A DNA stretch of 25,212 bases. Source: Gammaproteobacteria bacterium (lineage in GTDB: Bacteria > Pseudomonadota > Gammaproteobacteria > Thiohalorhabdales > Thiohalorhabdaceae). Each line of letters starts with the position of its first letter. Positions within the stretch are counted from its first letter, which is position 1. The stretch spans positions 1-25,212 of the forward strand of contig JAHEOG010000152.1 in NCBI GenBank assembly GCA_018609925.1, given 5' to 3'. Shown piece by piece: positions 15,074 to 21,152 of this stretch. Under the pieces are notes generated by a model. It saw only the letters and a list, made by a program, of their open reading frames with translations, searched no databases and was not told where the DNA came from. The position numbers and the translations under genes were made by a program.

Positions 15074-15090
15074 CGGATCGCGGCGATCCG
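15074..15090. terminator. Hairpin between convergent exported-protein and slp genes
   Basis: A perfect 7-base-pair stem, CGGATCG and CGATCCG, encloses the loop CGG. It fills most of the 23-base gap between two convergent stop codons, so it could stop transcription from both sides. There is no T-run on either side, so an intrinsic terminator is only probable. Confidence 0.45.
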
Positions 15091-15585
15091 CTAGCTTCCG
15101 AACAGGACCCCCAGGCCGAAATGGAAGCGAGGTGGGGATTGGCGTCCCTGTTCCGGGGTGGGCCACAAATGGAGGTCCTCCGCCGCCACCACCGGGTAGG
15201 TGTAGGGGGCCTCTCCTACTTGCCCTTCATGGAGCCCCACCAGGGGACCGGTGAGCGTGACCGAGCGCCCGGGGGCGAAGTCGGCGGTCTCCAGATAGCC
15301 CTGGTGGATGGCCAAGAAGCGTGGACCCGATTGGGCCTGGGTGCGGGGCCGCTGACGCCGGTCCAGGGGATGGGCGAGGATCTCCAGCCGGGTCGTTTCC
15401 TCGCGGTTGGTCGATGCAACCACCACACCGCCCCAAAGGACGCGCGTCCCCTCCAGCCGGTCCATCCCCGCCCGGGCCTGCTCCGGGGTGACGCTGACGG
15501 CGGCCCCTTCGGTGGCCAATGGCGGGCTGGTGGCGCAGCCCGCGGCTAGGACCAGCGCGAGCAGGCAGGCGGTTCTTAGGACCAT
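15091..15585 (-). CDS. Slp-family outer membrane lipoprotein (first paralogue)
   Basis: Slp is a starvation/stationary-phase outer-membrane lipoprotein family of gammaproteobacteria with poorly known function. From the ATG at 15585 the product has 164 residues, with a lipoprotein signal MVLRTACLLALVLAAGC in which C17 would be lipidated. The Slp body follows: RVLWGGVVVASTNREETTRLEI (compare RFGGKVINV in E. coli Slp), RFLAIHQGYLETADFAPGRSVTLTGPLVG, and EAPYTYPVVAAEDLHLWP near the end. The gene is 7 bases behind its paralogue on the same strand, and its TAGGCGG ribosome site overlaps that paralogue's stop, indicating coupled translation. A longer in-frame extension upstream overlaps the paralogue and is discarded. 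Confidence 0.85.
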   Translation of the reverse strand: MVLRTACLLALVLAAGCATSPPLATEGAAVSVTPEQARAGMDRLEGTRVLWGGVVVASTNREETTRLEILAHPLDRRQRPRTQAQSGPRFLAIHQGYLETADFAPGRSVTLTGPLVGLHEGQVGEAPYTYPVVAAEDLHLWPTPEQGRQSPPRFHFGLGVLFGS

Positions 15586-15592
15586 GGACCGC

Positions 15593-16186
15593 CTACCAGT
15601 GGTGGAAGCGGTGGGGATGGATCGGATGGCCATAGGGATGGAACCGGTACCACGGGTCGCCGTAGGGGCCATCGTAGTATCGCGGGGACCGGATCGGATC
15701 CGGTTCGGGCCATAGGTGGTGGGATTCCGCCCGGACCACAGGGAACCGGTAGGGGTAGTCGCCTATGGGCCGGGTTTCCGGCTCCTGCAGGCGGCCGACA
15801 ACGGTCAGCAGCCGACCCTGCGCGTAGACGACCGGGTCGAGGAAGCCTTCCACTTCCGTCAGGAATCGACCATTGCTGCGGCCCTCGGCGCGGGGTCGCC
15901 CCTCTTTCCCCAACCTCCTCGCTACCAGCTGGATCCGGGTCACCTTTTCCCGGTTCTCCACCCGGGCAATGGTACCGCCCCACCGGATCCGTTCCCCCAC
16001 AAAGGCGGAGGGATCCTGGCGGACTTCCTTCAGGCTGGGCGGATCCGGAAGCTCGGTGCGGATCGGCGGGGGCACGTCGCTGGCGCAGCCTCCCAACAGA
16101 AGGGTTATAGCCAGGCTCGCCGTCCAAAATCCTGTTCTCCCGTTTGACCTTCCCCGATTCCCCAGCCGATTGTTCCACAATATCAA
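15593..16186 (-). CDS. Slp-family outer membrane lipoprotein (second paralogue, His/Tyr-rich tail)
   Basis: The family is the same as the next gene. The signal segment FWTASLAITLLLGGC has a good lipobox (LGGC). With the TTG at 16186, which has GAAGG about nine bases upstream, the protein has 197 residues and C34 is lipidated. A second TTG lies at 16180. There is no in-frame ATG or GTG before the lipobox, so the start is uncertain. The Slp body shows RIRWGGTIARVENREKVTRIQL, RFLTEVEGFLDPVVYAQGRLLTVVGRL and YPYRFPVVRAESHHLWP. Unlike its neighbour it carries about 32 extra C-terminal residues rich in Tyr, Pro and His (six His, ending in HPHRFHHW), a possible metal-binding tail. The DUF3301 gene is 40 bases upstream. 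Confidence 0.82.
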   Translation of the reverse strand: MILWNNRLGNRGRSNGRTGFWTASLAITLLLGGCASDVPPPIRTELPDPPSLKEVRQDPSAFVGERIRWGGTIARVENREKVTRIQLVARRLGKEGRPRAEGRSNGRFLTEVEGFLDPVVYAQGRLLTVVGRLQEPETRPIGDYPYRFPVVRAESHHLWPEPDPIRSPRYYDGPYGDPWYRFHPYGHPIHPHRFHHW

Positions 16187-16226
16187 AATCTTCTGCCTTC
16201 GATAGGGGGCCGGGTCTTGGGTGCCG

Positions 16227-16577
16227 TCAGGCCCGGAGCCCGCGACGGCTGGTGCCGCCCTCAACGAGGGTCAGGCCTTCGGGGAACTCGAATTGGAGGG
16301 AGTCCACCTCGAGCCCGGCCAGGACCAACCAGCCCCGCAAGCGCTGTTGCCCGTCGGGGGTAAACTCGAAGCCGTATCGGCGCTGCAGGTAGATCCGCCC
16401 GGAGGGCTCCCAAACGGGGCGGATTCCGGTGAGCTCTACCGTCTCGTCAAGCAGCTCCGTGCCCAGCTCCTTGCAGGCCTCCGCCGTGGCCTTGAGGGCC
16501 CGTTCGCGAGCGCGAAGGCTGGTGGCCCAAGTGGCGAGCAGGGCTACTAGGATCAGGAGGGGGAGAAGGGCGTCCAT
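16227..16577 (-). CDS. DUF3301 family small membrane protein
   Basis: DUF3301 proteins are short gammaproteobacterial proteins of unknown function with one N-terminal membrane helix. From the ATG at 16577 there are 116 residues. The hydrophobic helix is at residues 3-19, followed by RARERALKATAEACKELGTELLDETVEL, the family's conserved helix. A beta-rich end follows with RRYGFEFTPDGQQRLRGWLVLAGLEVDSLQFEFPE. The frame continues upstream without a stop to 16808, but that part runs over the divergent macro-domain gene and is not credible. GGGAGGG sits nearly against the ATG, so the spacing is tight. The gene heads a minus-strand group with the two Slp lipoproteins, which hints at an envelope role. 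Family recognition is from the motif pattern. Confidence 0.78.
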   Translation of the reverse strand: MDALLPLLILVALLATWATSLRARERALKATAEACKELGTELLDETVELTGIRPVWEPSGRIYLQRRYGFEFTPDGQQRLRGWLVLAGLEVDSLQFEFPEGLTLVEGGTSRRGLRA

Positions 16578-16676
16578 CCCTCCCAGGATAGGGATGGAGC
16601 TCGCCCCTGGCGAGGGGGCCGAATCCTGGCCCGGGCGTCCTTGGCATCCCCGGCGCTGGACACAAGGAGGATCGTC

Positions 16677-17234
16677 ATGCGTATTTGCCGAAATCAACGC
16701 TGCCTCGAGCTCATCCGGGGCGATATTACCCGGCAGGGAACCGACGCGGTGGTCAATGCCGCCAACAAGGCTTTGGCTCCCGGCGGCGGAGTAGCCGGGG
16801 CCATCCATCGGATGGCGGGTGAGGGGTTATGGCAGGAATGCCGTCCGCTTGGCGGCTGTGACACGGGGGAAGCCAAGATCACCGGCGGCCACCAGCTCCC
16901 CGCTGCCTACATCATCCACACGGTGGGGCCGGTCTACGGGGAGGACGAGCCCGCCGATGAGCTCCTTGCCCAATGTTACCGGGAGAGCCTAAAGCGGGCC
17001 GAGGAGCGCTCCTTGGCCTCGGTGGCCTTTCCGGCCCTATCCACGGGGGCCTTCGGCTATCCCGTGAAGGAGTCGGCCCCCATCGCAGTGGCGACGCTGA
17101 TGGAGGCTCTGGAGCAAACGGAGTCGGTGACCCAAATCCGATTGGTGCTCTTTGGGCAGCGGGACCTGGAAGCGCATACCCAAGTGGCCAAAGGCGAGGC
17201 CGCTCGCCGGGGCTGGCAAGTCCAGGAGGCCTAG
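16677..17234 (+). CDS. Macro-domain (ADP-ribose binding) protein
   Basis: Macro domains bind ADP-ribose, and many hydrolyse O-acetyl-ADP-ribose or remove ADP-ribose from proteins. AAGGAGG six bases before the ATG at 16677 fixes the start, giving 185 residues; an upstream in-frame codon at 16641 is rejected. Visible motifs are RGDIT (14-18), VVNAAN (25-30), the Gly-rich loop PGGGVAGAIH (36-44), YIIHTVGPVYG (78-88) and FPALSTGAFGYP (118-129). These cover both phosphate and ribose contacts. At residue 40 there is Ala where the catalytic Asp of MacroD/YmdB stands (GGGVDGAIH). Asn27 and Asn30 are kept. ADP-ribose binding is likely, the MacroD mechanism less so. The gene converges on the GlrR-like gene with only 13 bases between stops. 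Confidence 0.88.
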   Translation: MRICRNQRCLELIRGDITRQGTDAVVNAANKALAPGGGVAGAIHRMAGEGLWQECRPLGGCDTGEAKITGGHQLPAAYIIHTVGPVYGEDEPADELLAQCYRESLKRAEERSLASVAFPALSTGAFGYPVKESAPIAVATLMEALEQTESVTQIRLVLFGQRDLEAHTQVAKGEAARRGWQVQEA

Positions 17235-17247
17235 CCTCGGCGAAGCC

Positions 17248-18618
17248 TCAGCCTTCCTTGCGGGGGGAGGGCTTGAACTGGGCCGGGTCCAGTCGGTGGC
17301 GACTCAGGAGCTTGTAGAACTCGGTGCGATTGCGCTTGGCCAAGCGCGCCGCCCGGCTCACGTTGCCCTCCGCCATTTGCAGGACCCGGGTCAGGTAGTC
17401 CCGCTCGAAGCGGGACCGGGCATCGGCGAAGGAAGGGAGATCGTCGGTTTCCTCGTTGAGGGCCTTCTGGACCAAGTCCTCCGAGATGATGGGGGTGGGG
17501 GAGAGGGTCACCACCTGCTCCACCACGTTGTAGAGCTGGCGGACGTTGCCGGGCCAGGGCGCGGCCACCAGTCGCTCCAGGGCCTCGGGGGCAAACCCCT
17601 GGACGGAGCGTCCATACTTCTCCGCGACCCGGGTCAGGAAGTGATTGGCCAGCAGCGGGATGTCCTCGCTGCGGGAAGCCAGGGGCGGCAGCTCCAGGGC
17701 CACCACATTGAGCCGGTAATAGAGGTCCTCACGGAACCGCCCCTGGGCCATCTCCTCGCCCAAGTCCCGGTGGGTGGCGGTAACGATCCGGACATCCACG
17801 GGAATCCCCGCGGTGGAGCCCACCGGCCGGATTTGTTGATCCTGCAGCACTCGCAGGAGCTTGACCTGTAAGGAAGGGGGCATGTCCCCGATCTCGTCGA
17901 GGAACAGCGTCCCGCCGTGGGCGGTCTGGAACAGCCCCTGCTGGTCCTCGGTGGCCCCCGTGAACGCTCCCTTGCGGTGACCGAAGAGCTCCGATTCCAG
18001 CAGGGTCTCGGGGATGGCCCCGCAGTTCAGCGCCACGAAGGGCTGCTCGGCTCGGGGGCTGGCCTTGTGCACCGCTCGGGCCAAAAGCTCCTTGCCCGTG
18101 CCCGAGGCGCCCTGGATGAAGACGCTGGCATCGCTGTCCGCCACCATGCGGACCCGTTCCAGGACGTCCTCCATGAGGGGGCTGCGGGTCAGGATCTGGG
18201 CCCGCCATTCCGGCTCGTCCTCCTCGGCGGGAGCCGGCTCGCTCCCTCCGGAAAGGCTCAGGGCCTTGTCCACCTCCTCCAGCACGGTGGTGCTTTCGAA
18301 GGGCTTGGTCAAAAAGCTGAATACGCCCCGTTTGGTGGCCTCCACCGCTTCGGGGATGGAGCCGTAGGCGGTCAGGATGATGACCGGCAGGGTGGGATGA
18401 TGATCACGGATATGCTCGAACAGGGCCAGCCCGTCCATGTCGTCCATGCGGAGATCGGTGATTACTAGGTCCGGCCGCAATGCGGTCAGATTGGCCAGGG
18501 CCTGGGGCCCGCTGTCGGCCACCGATACCTGGTACCCCGCATTGCACAGGCACAAGGAGAGTAGCTGACGGAGTCCCGGATCGTCGTCAACCAGCAGGAT
18601 GCGCATCGCCCGTGCCAT
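17248..18618 (-). CDS. glrR: Sigma-54-dependent response regulator, GlrR/QseF-like
   Basis: This NtrC-family regulator activates sigma-54 promoters after phosphorylation. In E. coli, GlrR with kinase GlrK drives glmY and rpoE. The 456 residues have a receiver domain (5-120; phospho-acceptor D55 in VITDLRMDDMDG, K105 in FLTKPF) and an AAA+ domain with Walker A GASGTGKE (170-177), the sigma-54 contact loop GAFTGA (217-222) and Walker B GGTLFLDEIG (235-244). A Fis-type helix-turn-helix with GNVSRAARLAKRNRTEFYKL completes it. The close match through the receiver and the NRTEFYKLLSRH tail favours GlrR over NtrC or AlgB. A second ATG lies four codons downstream. Neither a histidine kinase nor qseG is adjacent. 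The nearest upstream gene, 221 bases away, is egtD. Confidence 0.88.
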   Translation of the reverse strand: MARAMRILLVDDDPGLRQLLSLCLCNAGYQVSVADSGPQALANLTALRPDLVITDLRMDDMDGLALFEHIRDHHPTLPVIILTAYGSIPEAVEATKRGVFSFLTKPFESTTVLEEVDKALSLSGGSEPAPAEEDEPEWRAQILTRSPLMEDVLERVRMVADSDASVFIQGASGTGKELLARAVHKASPRAEQPFVALNCGAIPETLLESELFGHRKGAFTGATEDQQGLFQTAHGGTLFLDEIGDMPPSLQVKLLRVLQDQQIRPVGSTAGIPVDVRIVTATHRDLGEEMAQGRFREDLYYRLNVVALELPPLASRSEDIPLLANHFLTRVAEKYGRSVQGFAPEALERLVAAPWPGNVRQLYNVVEQVVTLSPTPIISEDLVQKALNEETDDLPSFADARSRFERDYLTRVLQMAEGNVSRAARLAKRNRTEFYKLLSRHRLDPAQFKPSPRKEG

Positions 18619-18839
18619 TTCGCCAATGCCCTAGTTGTAGGGGCCCCGGAGGGGCTTTACAAGCTACCGTTGGCCCGGCTGCTACGGGGATTGCCGCCCG
18701 CCCAGCCCGGTCCCGGTTACTGACGCCGGGCCCGCTGCTTCAAGGGAAGCGCCAGTCCCAAGATAGCACGGCCGCCTCCCAAAGGGGTGGCCGGGTCGCC
18801 TCCCGGTCCCGCCTCCGGGATGGCACGGCCCGATTCGCC

Positions 18840-19811
18840 TTAGAGGTACAGCAGTTGGACACTGAACCACTGATCTCGATCCGTCCAGAGTCCGGCCACG
18901 GTCCAGCCTGCCCGGGTGGCGACCTCGGCGAAGCCGTCCAAAGTGTACTTGTAGGAGCGCTCCGTGAGGATGGTTTGGCCTTCCGCGAAGGGGATATCCC
19001 GTCCCCCGATCCGGAGGGTCTGGGCCTCAAGGCTCACCAAATGCATCTCGATGCAGCCCAGCTCTTCGTTGAATTGGGCCCGGTGGCTGAAGGCCTCGCG
19101 GTCGAGCTCGGCGTCCAGCTCCCTTTGCATGCGATCCAGGAGGTTGCGGTTGAAGGCGGCGGTGACCCCCTCCGGGTCGTCGTAGGCCCGGCGGAGGACC
19201 GCCCTGTCCTTGATCAGGTCCACCCCGACCAGCAGCTGGCCTCCTTCGCCGGCGAGCGTCGCCAGACGCTTCAGGAAGGCCTCGGCATCCTCGGGGTCGA
19301 AGTTGCCGAGGGTGGAGCCGGGGAAGTAAAGCAGGTGCCCTACGGGCCTGCCGGTGGGCTCGGGTAGACGGAGCTCGCGGTGGTAGTCGGCGCAGACCGG
19401 CAGGACCTCGAGCCCCGGATAGGCCGCCTGGATCCGATCCGCCGCCTCGGTCAGTGGCTCTCGGGCGATCTCCACCGGGATGTAGGCCAGCGGCTCCCGC
19501 AGGGAATCCAGCAGGATCCGAGTCTTGTTGCTGCTGCCGCTGCCCAGCTCGATCACCGCGGCACGCGGGCCCACCCGCTCCCCGATGGCGGGGCCGTGGT
19601 CGCGCAGGATGCCCAGCTCGATCCGCGTGGGGTAATAGGCCTCGAGCTCGAAGATCCGGTCGAACAGCTCGGAGCCGTGGTGGTCGTACAGGTACTTGGC
19701 GGGAATGGCGTAAGGGGGCTCGGCCAGCCCCGCCAGGACGTCGGCCAGGAACTCTTCCGCTTCGGGAGTCGGCGCTTCCTGGGTCTCGGGGGTGGGGGTT
19801 TGGCGATCCAT
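18840..19811 (-). CDS. egtD: L-histidine N-alpha-methyltransferase (EgtD-type)
   Basis: EgtD uses three S-adenosylmethionine to trimethylate histidine to hercynine, the first step of ergothioneine synthesis. The 323 residues match the family length. SAM-binding IELGSGSSNKT is at 87-97. Substrate-contact residues known from Mycobacterium smegmatis EgtD have evident counterparts: Y42 in LYDHHGSELF, the EAYYPTR tyrosines Y59/Y60, N170 in GSTLGNF, Y210 in AYDDPEGVTAAFNRN, and E284/S286 in LTERSYKY. The start is the ATG 27 bases after the aminotransferase stop, and the ribosome site is weak. No egtB, egtA, egtC or egtE is in the window. Other members of this fold methylate other substrates, but the retained residues argue for histidine. 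Confidence 0.87.
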   Translation of the reverse strand: MDRQTPTPETQEAPTPEAEEFLADVLAGLAEPPYAIPAKYLYDHHGSELFDRIFELEAYYPTRIELGILRDHGPAIGERVGPRAAVIELGSGSSNKTRILLDSLREPLAYIPVEIAREPLTEAADRIQAAYPGLEVLPVCADYHRELRLPEPTGRPVGHLLYFPGSTLGNFDPEDAEAFLKRLATLAGEGGQLLVGVDLIKDRAVLRRAYDDPEGVTAAFNRNLLDRMQRELDAELDREAFSHRAQFNEELGCIEMHLVSLEAQTLRIGGRDIPFAEGQTILTERSYKYTLDGFAEVATRAGWTVAGLWTDRDQWFSVQLLYL

Positions 19812-19838
19812 AGCTGCCCTGACTTGGTTGGAGCCCGC

Positions 19839-21023
19839 TCAGGCCGCCAAGGCGCGCCCGAGGCGTCCCATGGCGTCCTTCAGGCTGTCCAGGTGGCTGG
19901 CGAAGGAAAGGCGCATGTAACCGGGCGCGCCGAAGGCGCTGCCCGGCACTAGGGCCACTCCCGCCTCATCCAGGAGGTGGCGGGCAAGCGCCACGTCGTC
20001 GCTCAGATCCAGCGCCTGGATGGCGTCGTGGAAGGAGGGAAAGACGTAGAAGGCCCCTTCGGCACGGCGACAATCCACGAAGGGCAAAGCGTTGAGGGCC
20101 TCGGCAACGTAGTTATGGCGCTCCCGAAAGTCGGCCACCATGGGCTCGCTAAGGGCGGGATCCTCTTGCAGGGCGGCCAGGGCCGCGTGCTGGCTGATCG
20201 AGGCCGGATTGGACGTGCTCTGGGATTGGAGCTTCTTCATGGCCGCCACCAGATCCTCCGGCCCTGCCGCATAGCCGATCCGCCAGCCGGTCATGGCGAA
20301 GGCCTTGGAAACGCCGTTCAGGACCACCGTCCGGTCCCGCAGGTCGGGGGCCACGTTCAGGATATTGGTGAAGGCAAGGTTGCCGAGCAGGATCCGTTCG
20401 TAGATGTCGTCGGTGAGCACTACGATCTGGGGGTGGGCCCGGATCACCTCGGCCAGCCCCGCCAGCTCCTGGGCGGTGTACAGGGCGCCGGTTGGATTCG
20501 AGGGGCTGTTGAGGATGAGCAGCCGCGTGTTCTCGGTAATCGCCTCTTCGAGCTGAGCGGGGGTCATCTTGAACCCGGCCGCGTCGTCGGTGGCAACCAC
20601 CACCGGCTCGGCACCGGCTAGACGGACGATGTCGGGGTAGCTCACCCAGTAGGGCGCTGGGATAATGGCCTCGTCGCCCTCCTGAAGGAGGCAGAGCGCG
20701 AGGTTGAACACCACCTGCTTGCCGCCGCAGGAGACGATGACCTCCTCGTCGGCGTAGTCTAGCCCGTTCTCCCCTTTGAGCTTGTCGCGGATGGCCCGCT
20801 TCAGGGGGGCGATGCCGTCCACTGGGGTGTAGTGGGTGTGGCCCGCCTCGATGGCCTCGATGGCAGCTCGGCGGATGGGCTCGGGGGTGGGGAAATCGGG
20901 CTCTCCGGCCCCCAGTCCGATGACATCATACCCCTTGGCCCGGAGCTCGGTAGCGCGGTGGGTGACGGCTAGGGTGGGGGAAGGCTGGATGCCCTGGATG
21001 CGGTCGGCGAGCCGGGAATGCAA
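19839..21023 (-). CDS. Class I pyridoxal-phosphate aminotransferase (aspartate aminotransferase type)
   Basis: The protein transfers amino groups between an amino acid and a 2-oxo acid, most likely aspartate and 2-oxoglutarate. The 394 residues are of fold type I, class I-beta/gamma. Evidence includes GLGAGEPDFPTP near the N-terminus, HYTPVDGIAPLKRAI, SCGGKQVVFNLA, the PLP-contact NSPSNPTGA (about 172-180), and the Schiff-base lysine K240 in NGVSKAFAMTGWRIGY. YMRLSFA close to the C-terminus holds the carboxylate-binding Arg. The start codon is TTG, with AAGGAG ten bases upstream; no ATG or GTG fits. It is divergent from uvrB across 129 bases, an arrangement also known from Pseudomonas. egtD follows 27 bases downstream, so the two may share a transcript. 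Confidence 0.92.
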   Translation of the reverse strand: MHSRLADRIQGIQPSPTLAVTHRATELRAKGYDVIGLGAGEPDFPTPEPIRRAAIEAIEAGHTHYTPVDGIAPLKRAIRDKLKGENGLDYADEEVIVSCGGKQVVFNLALCLLQEGDEAIIPAPYWVSYPDIVRLAGAEPVVVATDDAAGFKMTPAQLEEAITENTRLLILNSPSNPTGALYTAQELAGLAEVIRAHPQIVVLTDDIYERILLGNLAFTNILNVAPDLRDRTVVLNGVSKAFAMTGWRIGYAAGPEDLVAAMKKLQSQSTSNPASISQHAALAALQEDPALSEPMVADFRERHNYVAEALNALPFVDCRRAEGAFYVFPSFHDAIQALDLSDDVALARHLLDEAGVALVPGSAFGAPGYMRLSFASHLDSLKDAMGRLGRALAA

Positions 21024-21152
21024 GACGAATGGGCTCCTTGCCCGGATGGATTGATTGCGCCGGGAAATCTAGCACACCCCCGGCCGGGGCCGCCATTTTT
21101 CCCCCGATCCCCGATGCGGACCCGGGGCCGGACGGCTTGGTAGAATGGACCC

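Noticed and set aside
16578..16808. Upstream extension of the DUF3301 frame
   Set aside because: It overlaps the start of the macro-domain gene on the other strand. The membrane helix begins right at the inner ATG.
4855..17234. A possible acetyl/ADP-ribose signalling system built from the HDAC-like and macro-domain genes
   Set aside because: The genes are about 11 kb apart on opposite strands, with no sirtuin or acetyltransferase between them, so proximity gives no support.
18619..18839. Possible small RNA or gene in the egtD-glrR gap
   Set aside because: Only weak GC-rich hairpins, no T-run, no convincing promoter and no short frame with a ribosome site.
21078..21089. Palindrome CCCCGGCCGGGG followed by a T-run in the aminotransferase-uvrB gap
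   Set aside because: No plus-strand gene ends before it, and a loop-free palindrome is a poor terminator. It may be an operator, but nothing supports that.
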